DNA of 64,000 nt from Desulfofundulus salinus (GCF_003627965.1 NZ_RBWE01000001.1:124001-188000); one strand, 5' to 3'. Shown: positions 36,502-44,863, counted from the stretch's first letter. Numbers and translations: made by a program. Notes: a model not told the origin generated them from the letters alone.

Positions 36502-36888
36502 TTAGAGGTACTCCTCCAGGTCGGAGAGAGTGTTTATTTCAAAGATGTTATCCAGAATCAGCCCCAGGGCGTATTCATCCAGGGACTTGATTTTATCCAC
36601 ATAGGGGCGCGGTATTTTCTTGAACTTTTTATGCAAAAGCTTCAAAACACTCTCCCTGAGGGTTTCCTGCCGGCCTTTTTCCATACCCTTCTCCATGCCT
36701 TTTTCAAAAATTCTCCTGTAGCCGGCCGACTCTTCGATGTTCAGCATCTTTTCCACCTCCCGGAAGATTTGTTCAATGACCGGTTTATCAAAGACAAGTC
36801 CAGCGAAAATTTCCGCCCTGAGCAGGGATTGGCGCTTCTCCTCGATGTTTAACGGGGCGTGGACAATGGTCTCCACGCACTCTCTCAA
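36502..36888 (-). pseudogene. C-terminal part of an Rpn/PD-(D/E)XK-family nuclease-transposase protein
   Basis: Encodes about 128 residues: IVHAPLNIEEKRQSLLRAEI, then the EKGMEKGMEKGRQETLRESV repeat helix, then KKFKKIPRPYVDKIKSL and a Leu-rich end. This is the C-terminal layout of Rpn-like proteins (putative recombination-promoting nucleases) common in Desulfotomaculum-type genomes. The N-terminal nuclease domain is missing; a stop lies a few codons upstream. Its last 127 bases are duplicated at 37886-38012. Confidence 0.6.
36503..36629. repeat. 127-base direct duplicate, copy 1
   Basis: Matches 37886-38012 with five mismatches in 127 bases, same orientation. It is the 3' end of the Rpn-like gene. 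The copies are 1.4 kb apart and flank the nucleotidyltransferase gene and the intron remnants. Confidence 0.9.
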
Positions 36889-37119
36889 AAACTCTTCTTT
36901 TTTCCGGTCGATGAGCAGTAACTATTGTGGCGGTGTGGTTATCCCGGTGGTCTATTCCCTGTTGGCGGTCTAAGAAAAGTGCTTAAAAAGTATGTCAGAG
37001 CAGGGGTTGCAGGGACCTGTTCGCACGAACTTCAATAAAGGAGTGTGTTAAAACCACCAGGGCTTCGTTCCCATGGAATGGTGTGAAAATCATGGTCTTC
37101 AAGGACCACCGCGATTATA

Positions 37120-37148
37120 TTGCTCCTGCTGACAGGATATGGTATAAT
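37120..37148 (+). promoter_or_regulatory. Promoter of the nucleotidyltransferase gene
   Basis: TTGCTC, 17-base spacer, TATAAT, with the start codon at 37183. Just upstream, GTGAAAATCATGGTC (37082-37097 region) is repeated before the efflux promoter at about 38012. Confidence 0.75.
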
Positions 37149-37182
37149 CTTGTAATAAATTAACCAGAGGGGTGCATTTTTC

Positions 37183-37662
37183 TTGAATTTAAGTAAAGTT
37201 GAGAAGGAAGTATTGCGCCAGTTCGTTGCTTACCTTAATGATATTTACCCGAAGCAAATTCGATCAGTAATCCTTTACGGTTCAAAAGCCCGGGGCGATG
37301 CCCGGCCGGATTCGGACATAGACATTCTCCTTTTAGTCAATGACCGTCATAAAATTGATCGTGACAAGATATACGATTTCATTGTCGATGCAGATCTGGA
37401 ACACGGTATAGATATTTCGCTAAATATTTACAATGCTGAAGAATTTAACCGGATGGTAACCTGGCAGGCACCTTTCGCTGCCAATGTGGTCCGGGACAGT
37501 AAGATTCTTAAAAGCGCCAGGGATCTCCGCGAGGCCGGTGATTATGACGATTTTTACCTCGTAACCAAAGAGGAAGCTCAATTGGCAATAGATAACGCAG
37601 AAAAATTTATTAAGGGCGTTAAAGAATTTCTTGATGCTTATTACGGACCGAAAAATTTGTGA
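37183..37662 (+). CDS. MNT-type nucleotidyltransferase domain protein
   Basis: 159 residues with the polymerase-beta-like signature LYGSKARGDARPDSDIDIL (Gly-Ser, then two Asp that bind metal). In MNT/HEPN pairs this protein is the antitoxin that AMPylates the HEPN ribonuclease. The C-terminus (KEEAQLAIDNAEKFIKGVKEFL) resembles a HEPN-like helix. No HEPN gene follows; intron remnants and a duplicated fragment come next. TTG 37183 lies behind AGAGGGGTG. The lower GC content suggests acquisition. Confidence 0.82.
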   Translation: MNLSKVEKEVLRQFVAYLNDIYPKQIRSVILYGSKARGDARPDSDIDILLLVNDRHKIDRDKIYDFIVDADLEHGIDISLNIYNAEEFNRMVTWQAPFAANVVRDSKILKSARDLREAGDYDDFYLVTKEEAQLAIDNAEKFIKGVKEFLDAYYGPKNL

Positions 37663-37750
37663 AGTGAACCTCCGAAACAAGCGCTGGAAATAAATATGGC
37701 GAGAAGGAACAAAAAAGGCAAAGGTCAACCTCATTGAAAATAATTGATAA

Positions 37751-37793
37751 GGTAGTGTGAGAGGAGGGGACTAGCCGCCCCCTCCTACTCGAT
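37751..37793 (+). mobile_element. Probable group II intron 3' end (domain VI remnant)
   Basis: TGTGAGAGGAGGGGACTAGC and the complementary GCCCCCTCCTACTCGAT form the GC-rich hairpin ending in TACTCGAT that closes many bacterial group II introns. The catalytic domain V before it is not present. Recognised from memory of intron ends, not by search. Confidence 0.4.
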
Positions 37794-37885
37794 GTGCACC
37801 CGGCATGGGCGTTAACTTGGTGGTAAAAATCTACTGCAGGCGAGGCAGTACGGGTTTGCTGGCCAAAGGCAAGGGTGTCCATCGC
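37794..37885 (+). mobile_element. Probable group II intron 5' end (domain I remnant)
   Basis: Begins GTGCACCCGGCATGGGCG, compatible with the GUGYG intron start, and contains GGCAAGGGTGTCCATCG, typical of domain I upstream of intron-encoded reverse transcriptases. It is cut off at 37885 by the duplicated Rpn fragment. It abuts the domain VI remnant exactly, so a 3' end and a 5' end are joined. Confidence 0.4.
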
Positions 37886-38012
37886 TAGAGGTACTCCTCC
37901 AGGTCGGAGTGAGTGTTTATTTCAAAGATGTTATCCAGAATCAGCCCCAGGGCATATTCATCGAGGGACTTGATTTTATCCACATAAGGGCGGGGTATTT
38001 TCTTGAACTTTT
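37886..38012. repeat. 127-base direct duplicate, copy 2
   Basis: Second copy of the Rpn 3' end (see 36503-36629), non-coding here. It directly precedes the regulatory region of the efflux operon. Confidence 0.9.
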
Positions 38013-38045
38013 GTGAAAATCATGGTCCCCGAGGACGAAAAAACC

Positions 38046-38075
38046 TTGACTGCACCTGTTTGCCAGGGGTATACT
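38046..38075 (+). promoter_or_regulatory. Promoter of the efflux operon
   Basis: TTGACT, 18-base spacer, TATACT. A near-palindrome GGTCCCCGAGGAC lies just upstream of the -35. Confidence 0.7.
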
Positions 38076-38089
38076 GGTGGTGAAAATTA

Positions 38090-38104
38090 GTTAAACAGTT
38101 TAAC
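38090..38104. promoter_or_regulatory. Operator-like palindrome downstream of the efflux promoter
   Basis: GTTAAACAGTTTAAC is a perfect palindrome around a central A, 15 bases after the -10. Position and AT-rich halves fit a MarR-family operator. The MarR gene is 1.5 kb downstream, and TTAACTTGGTGAA follows its own -10. Confidence 0.55.
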
Positions 38105-38151
38105 AATAATTTAACCAGTTGAAACCGGACAGGAAAAAGGAGGGCTTGAAC

Positions 38152-39288
38152 TTGGGCCGCATTCTCACAGTGCTTATCCTCATAGCTTCTTTGCTCGTAC
38201 CACCTTTTGCCTGGGCCAAAGAGCCGGCCACGCCCGAGCTGACCCTGAACCAGGCGGTAGCCCTGGCCCTGGCGCACAGCGAATCGGTGAAAAAGGCGGA
38301 AAAAGAAATCGATCGTACCTATGAGTGGCGTGAGGAAAGGGCTGACCAGCTCGACTACGTGCCCACGGCGCCCCCGGGCAACCCGAAGGTGGAAATAGCC
38401 TGGAGCAACCTCCTGGCCGCCGACCTGACCTGGCGCATGGCCAAGAAAAGTTTAACCGCCGAGCAGGACAAGGTGGCCCTGGACGCGTGCAAAAAGTACT
38501 GGGATGTATTGAAGGCGCAGGAAAAGGTGCGGGCGGCGGAAGAAGGATTGAAAAAAGCCGACTGGGAGCTGCGCAGGGCGCGGGCCAATTTCCAGGTGGG
38601 GATGATCCCGCAGGCCGACCTGGTGGCGGCGGAAGCCGGGCTGGCCCGGGCTAAAGCAGCCCTGGAAGCGGCGAAAAACGATCTCGACAACGCCTATGCC
38701 TCTTTCAACCGGCTGGTGGGCCTGTGGCCCCAGGACCGTCCGGTGCTGGTGGACGGGGTGAATTTCGCCCCCCTGGAGGTGCCCGATGTAAATGTGGAGG
38801 TGGGCCGGATTGTGGCGGAAAGCCCCACCGTCTGGCTGGCCAACGAGAAGGTGACGCTGCAGAAATACTATGAAGACATGATGTTCTATACCGGTGAGTA
38901 CCGGCCCTACCAGGTAAGAAAAATAGAAGTCGAGCAGGCCGAGCTGGAAGCCGCAAGCACCAGGAAAATGATGGAGGAGATAACCCGGTCCCTTTACTAC
39001 AATGCCAAAAGCCTGGAAGAATCCTACCAGGCCCTGCAGGAGGGGGTAAAAACCGCCGAGGAAAACCTGCGGGTGACGAAGGTGAAATACGATGTGGGTA
39101 TGGCCACCCGGGCCGAGGTGGCGGCCGCCGAAGCGGCCCTGGCGGAGGCGAAACAAAAGGCGCTGGAGATAGCCTGCCAGCACGCCTACCTCAAGCTGGC
39201 CTTTGAAAAGCCCTGGGCCTACATCAGCCTGGCCGTCGCCGGCGGCGGTGCGGGCGGCAGCGGTGCTTCGGGAAATGCTCAGGGTTAG
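38152..39288 (+). CDS. TolC-family efflux protein, apparently lacking beta-barrel strands
   Basis: 378 residues with a signal peptide (LGRILTVLILIASLLVPPFAWA) and two TolC repeats made of long helices (LTLNQAVALALAHSESVKKA; EEGLKKADWELRRARANFQV; GMIPQADLVAAEAGLARAKA). In outer-membrane TolC proteins each repeat has two long strands between the helix pairs. Here the first repeat has only about 25 Pro-rich residues (YVPTAPPGNPKVEIAW) and the second only YTGEYRPYQ. The protein may be a periplasm-like helical tube or lattice without a pore in an outer membrane. TTG 38152 lies eight bases after AAGGAGG. It ends in Gly/Ser/Ala. Its substrate is unknown. Confidence 0.8.
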   Translation: MGRILTVLILIASLLVPPFAWAKEPATPELTLNQAVALALAHSESVKKAEKEIDRTYEWREERADQLDYVPTAPPGNPKVEIAWSNLLAADLTWRMAKKSLTAEQDKVALDACKKYWDVLKAQEKVRAAEEGLKKADWELRRARANFQVGMIPQADLVAAEAGLARAKAALEAAKNDLDNAYASFNRLVGLWPQDRPVLVDGVNFAPLEVPDVNVEVGRIVAESPTVWLANEKVTLQKYYEDMMFYTGEYRPYQVRKIEVEQAELEAASTRKMMEEITRSLYYNAKSLEESYQALQEGVKTAEENLRVTKVKYDVGMATRAEVAAAEAALAEAKQKALEIACQHAYLKLAFEKPWAYISLAVAGGGAGGSGASGNAQG

Positions 39289-39303
39289 CGCGGCAGTGAT
39301 GAA

Positions 39304-39336
39304 AAACCCCTGTCCACCAAAAGGGCAGGGGTTTAT
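39304..39336 (+). terminator. Hairpin after the TolC-like gene
   Basis: AAACCCCTG / CAGGGGTTT nine-base-pair stem with an inner CC/GG, followed by a short T stretch. The 268 bases that follow up to MarR hold only the MarR promoter and a weak 38-codon minus-strand frame (39397-39513). Confidence 0.65.
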
Positions 39337-39520
39337 AACTTGGGGTACGGTTGTGGGTGAACCGGCGAACCATGACCGTATGGCGGAACAGCATTGCTAC
39401 AGGTATTCCTCTTTTCCCCGCTTCACGGCTCGCAGATGAAGGCTGACTTGCGGCCGGGCCCGTAGCGGTAGACCAGGAAAGGTAAAGACCCGTTCAATGC
39501 GCAGCCTCTCCATTTTTCTG

Positions 39521-39550
39521 TTGACAAGGTCTTCCTTGTGTCCATATACT
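39521..39550 (+). promoter_or_regulatory. Promoter of the marR gene
   Basis: Consensus TTGACA, 18-base spacer, TATACT. TTAACTTGGTGAA overlaps the start region and resembles half of the 38090 palindrome, suggesting autoregulation. Confidence 0.75.
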
Positions 39551-39603
39551 TAACTTGGTGAACTTTTTGCGGCGTTAATTTTTTCGACGGGAAGGTGACG
39601 GGG

Positions 39604-40137
39604 GTGAGCGATCAAAAATTATCCGCCTGGCTGGACAGGCTGGAAGAGGTGTTCAACCAGGTGGCCAGGCGGCTTCATGCCGAGCTGGATCACCACCTGA
39701 TGGAGGGCCTGACCGGGAGCCAGTTTATTGTGCTCATGCGCATCTTCCGGCGTGGGCGCATGAGTGTGTCCGAGGTGGCCGGGGATATGAGGGTATCACT
39801 GAGTGCCATCACCGCGCTGGTGGACAGACTGCACCGGGCGGGTTTTGTGGAGCGCCGCCGGGATGATGATGACCGCCGTGTGGTGTGGCTTGAACTGACG
39901 CCCAAAGGGGAGGAGGTCGTGCGTTCCTGCCTGGCCACCAGAAGGCGGGTGATGGAAAAATATTTGGGCCAGCTTCCGGAAGAAGATGTGAAGCAACTGG
40001 TACGAATCTACGAGAAATTGCTGTCCATTTTGATACGGGAGGGGGCGGGAGGCGCCGGGGGAAGGTCCGGCCACAGCAGGGGTACGGAGCTGGAAGCTTC
40101 TTCCGGGGACGGCAGCAATGCCCCCAAAGCGGAGTAA
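39604..40137 (+). CDS. MarR-family transcriptional regulator
   Basis: Winged-helix repressor likely to control the surrounding efflux genes. DNA-binding part: LTGSQFIVLMRIFRRGRMSVSEVAGDM then SLSAITALVDRLHRAGFVERRRD and the wing DDDRRVVWLELTPKGEEV. 177 residues with a Gly/Ser-rich tail of about 35. GTG 39604 has GAAGGTG upstream; GTG 39595 is possible. A second operon unit (MarR, adaptor, RND pump, EmrA-like, EmrB-like) starts here. Confidence 0.92.
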   Translation: MSDQKLSAWLDRLEEVFNQVARRLHAELDHHLMEGLTGSQFIVLMRIFRRGRMSVSEVAGDMRVSLSAITALVDRLHRAGFVERRRDDDDRRVVWLELTPKGEEVVRSCLATRRRVMEKYLGQLPEEDVKQLVRIYEKLLSILIREGAGGAGGRSGHSRGTELEASSGDGSNAPKAE

Positions 40138-40254
40138 TTGGGGCAAAAGAAACGGACGATCAATCCCGGAAAGTTGGGGGGATGCCCGTATGAGAGGGGG
40201 TCTCCCGACTGCCGGCTATGGTTGAGAGTATTTACCTGGGGAGAGTGAAGAGGA

Positions 40255-41460
40255 ATGCGTGTAGGAAAAATTGCCCTGGCGGCTTTAATGCTGGCCTTGG
40301 TCCTGGCGGCCGCCGGATGCGGGAAAAAGCAGGCAGCCGCCCCGGCTGATGCGGGTCCCACGGTGGTCAGTACGGCCAAAGCAGCCATGGGACTGCTGGA
40401 CAACCGGGCGGTTGTGAGCGGCAAACTGGATGCCGTTCAAACTGCCAGCATCGTATCCAAAGTGCCCGGCAAGGTGGCCAAAGTGCACGTGGATGTTGGG
40501 GACCGGGTTAGCGCCGGGCAGGTGCTGGTTACCCTGGAGAACAAAGACCTGGCCGACCGGGTGACCCAGGCGCAGGCTGCTGTAGCTCAGGCCGAAGCGG
40601 CTCTGGCCCAGGCGGAAGCGGGGTTAAAGTCGGCCCGGTCAGCCCTGGAGAACGCCCGGGACAACTTTGCCGTGGCCGAAGCCAATTACAACCGGGCTAA
40701 AGAACTCCTGGCCGCCGGGGCCATTTCCCCGGCCGTTTTTGAGAGCCAGTACGAGCTTCCCTACAAGCAGGCCAGGCAGGCAGTTGAGGGCACTGTCCCT
40801 GCGCAGGTGGAACAGGCTCAGGCAATGGTTAAAGTGCAGCAGGCGGCATTGTCCAGCGCCCGGGCGCAGCTGGCCCTGGCCCGGTCGAGCTATGAGGATA
40901 GTTTCATCAGGGCGCCCTTTACCGGCGTGGTTACCGCCCGGAACGTGAATCCCGGGGAGATGGCGTCCACCATGCCTGTAATTTCCATGGCCAACATCGA
41001 CCGGGTGGTGGTCAAGGCCACCGTCGGCGAGGATCACATCAATCAGTTGAAGCAGGGGGAAAAAGTACAGGTGAAGATCGGCGCCGTATCGGCCCAGCCC
41101 TTTACCGGCGTGATCACCAGTATCGCCCCGGCGGCCGATCCGGTGACAAAAGCGTTCCCCGTAAAGGTGGAGATTGACAACCCCAAACACCTCTTAAAAC
41201 CGGGTATGTTTGCCGAGGTGCAGCTGCCCTCGAGCGGGCAAAAGCAATTGCTGATCCCCCGGGAGGCTCTGGTAAAGGACGGGGAGCGGGATTTCGTCTG
41301 GGTGGTTAAAGATGGCAAAGTCCAGCGCCGCGAGATCAAGGCGGGAGAATCGGACGGCAGGTACATTGCCGTTATTTCCGGCCTGGAGGCGGGGGAAGAG
41401 GTGGTCACTGCCGGCCAGGAGAGCCTGCAGGATGGAGCCAGGGTGACGGTCAAGAACTGA
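40255..41460 (+). CDS. HlyD/AcrA-type membrane fusion protein (lipoprotein) of the RND pump
   Basis: Periplasmic-type adaptor of 401 residues. The lipoprotein signal ends LAAAGCGKK, with the modified Cys at about 22. The lipoyl halves (KVPGKVAKVHVDVGDRVSAGQ and FIRAPFTGVVTARNVNPGEM) flank an Ala/Gln-rich coiled-coil hairpin of about 130 residues. A beta-barrel (VVVKATVGEDHINQL) and a membrane-proximal domain follow. The long hairpin would normally contact TolC. Upstream of the RND pump gene in one operon. Confidence 0.92.
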   Translation: MRVGKIALAALMLALVLAAAGCGKKQAAAPADAGPTVVSTAKAAMGLLDNRAVVSGKLDAVQTASIVSKVPGKVAKVHVDVGDRVSAGQVLVTLENKDLADRVTQAQAAVAQAEAALAQAEAGLKSARSALENARDNFAVAEANYNRAKELLAAGAISPAVFESQYELPYKQARQAVEGTVPAQVEQAQAMVKVQQAALSSARAQLALARSSYEDSFIRAPFTGVVTARNVNPGEMASTMPVISMANIDRVVVKATVGEDHINQLKQGEKVQVKIGAVSAQPFTGVITSIAPAADPVTKAFPVKVEIDNPKHLLKPGMFAEVQLPSSGQKQLLIPREALVKDGERDFVWVVKDGKVQRREIKAGESDGRYIAVISGLEAGEEVVTAGQESLQDGARVTVKN

Positions 41461-41499
41461 CGGGGGCCGGCTCCGCCGTCACGGGCGCGGCCCCCGTCA
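41458..41499 (+). other. Perfect 11-base-pair hairpin overlapping the adaptor stop codon
   Basis: TGACGGGGGCC (including the stop TGA) pairs with GGCCCCCGTCA. No T-run follows, so an mRNA-stabilising or processing hairpin is more likely than a terminator. It precedes a 130-base gap before the pump gene. Confidence 0.5.
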
Positions 41500-41629
41500 C
41501 CGGCGACGCCCGTGCCCCGGCGAAATAAACGGGGCCAACCGGAAATACACGGTTCCAAAGGCGCCGGTCATCCCCGTGCTAAAGGCGAATTTTTTAATTC
41601 TCGCCGTGCTTTCGCAGGAGGTTTATTGA

Positions 41630-44600
41630 ATGAAAATTACCGATGTATCCATCCAGCGCCCCATGCTGGTGGCCGTGCTGGTAACCGTACTGCTGATCCT
41701 GGGCGGCGTTTCTTTAAGCCGCCTGGCCATTGACCTGTGGCCCGAAATGAACCTGCCCGTGGCCGCGGTGGTCACCGAATATCCTGGGGCGGGGCCGGAG
41801 GAAGTGGAGCAGCAGGTCACCCGGCCCCTGGAGTCCATCCTGGCCACGGTGGGCAACCTGGATACCATCCGGTCCACCAGCAGCATGGGTACTTCCACCA
41901 TTATCCTCATGTTTGACTGGGGCACGGACATGAACTACGCCGCCCTGCAGATCCGGGAAAAGGTGGATATCATCCGGCAGTACCTGCCGTCGGGGGTCAA
42001 GACACCCATGACTTTCAAGATGGACCCCAACATGATGCCCATCATGCAGCTGGCACTGTCCTCTGAAGATTCCCGGCGGTTGAAACAGCTTACCGATGAT
42101 GTAATTCAACCCCGGCTGGAGCGGGTCGGCGGCGTGGCCAGCGTCTGGTCGGCCGGCGGGTTGGAGCGGGAGATCCGGGTGCTGGTGGACCCGGAGCGGC
42201 TGGCCGGGTACGGTCTGACCTTAAACGGCCTGACCCAGGCCCTTTCGGCGGAAAACCTGAATGTTTCCGGGGGCACCGTGCAGGAAGGCACGAAAGATCT
42301 GCTGGTGCGGGTGACCGGGGAGTTCCGGGATCTGGACCAGGTGCGCCGGGTGGTGGTGGGTGCTCCGGGAGGGCACCCGGTGCACCTGGGGGATGTGGCC
42401 CGGGTGGAGGACGGGCACAAAAAGATCACCCAGTTCAGCCGGGTGGACGGCAAGCCCGGCCTGTCGGTATATATCCAGAAACAGAGCGGCGCCAATACGG
42501 TCCAGGTGGCCCGGGCGGTGCACAAAGCCCTGGATGAATTGAAGAAGGAGCTGCCCGGGGTCCGCTTTGACGTGGTCATGGACCAGTCGGAATTCATTGA
42601 GCGGAGCATCAACCACGTGGTGAAGGAAATCCTGGTGGGCGGCTTCCTGGCCATGCTGGTGATGTGGATTTTCCTGCGCAACCTGCGCAGCACCCTGATC
42701 ATCTCCACGTCCATTCCCATTTCCATCATCGGCACCTTTGTGCTCATTTACTTTAACGATATGACCCTCAACCTGATCACCATGGGCGGCCTGGCCCTGG
42801 GGGTCGGCCTGATCGTGGACGACGCCATCGTGGTGCTGGAGAACATCTACCGCCACCGCCAGCTGGGTTACGGCCTGGTGGAGGCCGCCCGGGTGGGTAC
42901 CGGCGAGGTGGGCGGGGCGGTCATTGCTTCCACCCTGACCACCATGGCCGTCTTCCTGCCCGTGGTTTTTGTGAAGGGCCTGGCGGCCCAGCTGTTTACT
43001 CCCCTGGCTTTGACGGTATCCTTTGCCATTTTTACCTCCCTGGTGGTAGCCCTCACCCTGGTGCCCCTGATGGCCAGCCGCTGGCTCCACCTTGAGGAGG
43101 AGCCAGCGGTGCCGGTACCGGAAGGGAGCGCTTCGCCGGGCAGTGCCGCCTCCGGCCTGCGGGGCTGGCGGAAGCTCTACAAACTGTCGGAGCGCTGGTT
43201 CAACAATTTAAATGACGCCTACCGCCGGTTACTGGAGTGGGCGTTGAACCACCGGCGGCGGGTAATCATCATCGTGTCGGCGCTCTTTGTCCTGAGCCTG
43301 GCGGCCTTTCCCCTGGTGGGCTTCGAGTTCATGCCCTCCATGGACCAGGGGCAGGTAAACATTACCGTGGAAATGCCCCGGGGAACCTCCCTGGAGGAGA
43401 CCAACCGGGTGGCCACGCGCATAGAGAAAATGGTGCAGGACCCCTGGGTGGAGAGCGTGTTTACCGGTGTGGGCTTTACCGGCATGCAGGGCATGTGGGG
43501 CGAGAGCAATACCGATGTGGCCCAGATTATCCTCCAGCTGGTGGATAAGTCCCGGCGCAGTGTGACCGCCGATGAGGTGGCGGAAATACTGCGCCAGAGG
43601 TTTAAAGATATTCCCGGCGCCAAAATCAAGGTGAGCGCCATGGAAGATCAGAGCGGGATGATGGGCGGCACCGCCCCGGTGCAGATCCAGGTGCGGGGCG
43701 ATGATATGGCCACCCTCACCCGTCTGGGCGACCGGGTGGCGGAGGTGGTGCGCCGCGTCCCCGGCACCCGGGAGGTGACCAGCAGCCTCCAGGAGGGCCG
43801 CCCCGAGGTGCAGGTGCTGGTTCACCGGGACCGGGCGGCAGCCTGCGGGCTTTCCCCGGCCGAGGTGGCCTCCACCGTGCGCACGGCCGTTGAAGGCACT
43901 GTGGCCACCCGCTACCGCACCGGCGGGGAAGAGGTGGACATCCGGGTGCAGCTTCGCGATGGTGAGGTCACCCGCCTGCCCGATTTATCAACCCTGACCA
44001 TTTTATCCCCCACCGGTGCGTCCGTACCTTTAAGCCAGGTGGCGGAAATAGTGGAAACCCGGGGGCCCCACGCCATTGACCGGCAGGACCAGACCCGGGT
44101 GGTAACCGTTACCGCCCAGCTGGCGGGGCGGGACCTGGGCAGTGTGATCAAGGATATCCAGGCCGGGTTGAAAGGCCTCTCCCTGCCTCCGGGATACACC
44201 GTGGAATTCGGCGGTGAGCAGGAACAGATGGCCGAAACCTTCGGCGACCTGAGCCTGGCCCTGGTGCTGGCGGTGGTCCTGGTCTACCTGGTGATGGTGG
44301 CCCAGTTTGAGTCAGTGTTGTACCCCTTCATCATCATGTTTTCCGTGCCCGTAACCATGGTGGGGGTTACCTTCAGCCTGCTGGTTACCGGGCGTACCTT
44401 TTCCGTGCCTGCCTTCATCGGCCTGATCATGCTGGTGGGCATAGTGGTGAAAAACGCCATAGTTTTTGTGGATTACGTCAACATCCTGCGCCGGCGGGGC
44501 CTGGAGCGCCGGGAGGCCATTTTGAAGGCCGGTCCCACCCGCCTGCGCCCCATCCTGATGACGGCGCTCACGGCCATCCTGGCCATGCTGCCCATGGCCC

Positions 44601-44794
44601 TGGGCATCGGCGAGGGCTCCGAGGGGCAGGCGCCCATGGCCACGGTGGTGGCCGGCGGGCTGGCTTTTTCGACCGTGATCACCCTGGTGCTGGTACCCGT
44701 GATTTACACCATCCTGGACGACTGGAAGGAGCGCTGGCAGGCCCGGTGGGCCGGGAGACGGACCGCCCGCCTGGAGGCTGTAAATGGAGGTTAG
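41630..44794 (+). CDS. RND-family efflux transporter (AcrB/HAE1-like)
   Basis: Proton-driven multidrug efflux pump of 1054 residues with the two-fold RND layout: 12 membrane helices and two large extracellular loops. Key segments are PVAAVVTEYPGAGPEEVEQQV near the N-terminus, the proton-relay GLALGVGLIVDDAIVVLENI (Asp-Asp near 396-397) and GLIMLVGIVVKNAIVFVDY in the second half. Porter loops are complete. GGAGG lies six bases before ATG 41630. It works with the lipoprotein adaptor upstream; the TolC-like protein may be its third partner. Confidence 0.95.
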   Translation: MKITDVSIQRPMLVAVLVTVLLILGGVSLSRLAIDLWPEMNLPVAAVVTEYPGAGPEEVEQQVTRPLESILATVGNLDTIRSTSSMGTSTIILMFDWGTDMNYAALQIREKVDIIRQYLPSGVKTPMTFKMDPNMMPIMQLALSSEDSRRLKQLTDDVIQPRLERVGGVASVWSAGGLEREIRVLVDPERLAGYGLTLNGLTQALSAENLNVSGGTVQEGTKDLLVRVTGEFRDLDQVRRVVVGAPGGHPVHLGDVARVEDGHKKITQFSRVDGKPGLSVYIQKQSGANTVQVARAVHKALDELKKELPGVRFDVVMDQSEFIERSINHVVKEILVGGFLAMLVMWIFLRNLRSTLIISTSIPISIIGTFVLIYFNDMTLNLITMGGLALGVGLIVDDAIVVLENIYRHRQLGYGLVEAARVGTGEVGGAVIASTLTTMAVFLPVVFVKGLAAQLFTPLALTVSFAIFTSLVVALTLVPLMASRWLHLEEEPAVPVPEGSASPGSAASGLRGWRKLYKLSERWFNNLNDAYRRLLEWALNHRRRVIIIVSALFVLSLAAFPLVGFEFMPSMDQGQVNITVEMPRGTSLEETNRVATRIEKMVQDPWVESVFTGVGFTGMQGMWGESNTDVAQIILQLVDKSRRSVTADEVAEILRQRFKDIPGAKIKVSAMEDQSGMMGGTAPVQIQVRGDDMATLTRLGDRVAEVVRRVPGTREVTSSLQEGRPEVQVLVHRDRAAACGLSPAEVASTVRTAVEGTVATRYRTGGEEVDIRVQLRDGEVTRLPDLSTLTILSPTGASVPLSQVAEIVETRGPHAIDRQDQTRVVTVTAQLAGRDLGSVIKDIQAGLKGLSLPPGYTVEFGGEQEQMAETFGDLSLALVLAVVLVYLVMVAQFESVLYPFIIMFSVPVTMVGVTFSLLVTGRTFSVPAFIGLIMLVGIVVKNAIVFVDYVNILRRRGLERREAILKAGPTRLRPILMTALTAILAMLPMALGIGEGSEGQAPMATVVAGGLAFSTVITLVLVPVIYTILDDWKERWQARWAGRRTARLEAVNGG

Positions 44795-44796
44795 AG

Positions 44797-44817
44797 GTTG
44801 GAGGTCGGAAGTGGGAA
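44797..44817 (+). repeat. Short purine-rich dispersed repeat, copy 1
   Basis: GTTGGAGGTCGGAAGT followed by a near-identical GGGAA. 20 of 21 bases match 54186-54206. Both lie at the 3' end of a gene. A related stretch is at about 20990. Confidence 0.5.
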
Positions 44818-44863
44818 ATAAGTTGGAGGCCGGAATCCAGAGAGAGAGAAGGGAGAGTGCGGG

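Noticed and set aside
36351-36590. 79-codon plus-strand frame rich in Arg and Gly
   Set aside because: Composition typical of chance frames in GC-rich intergenic DNA; it runs into the antisense of the Rpn remnant.
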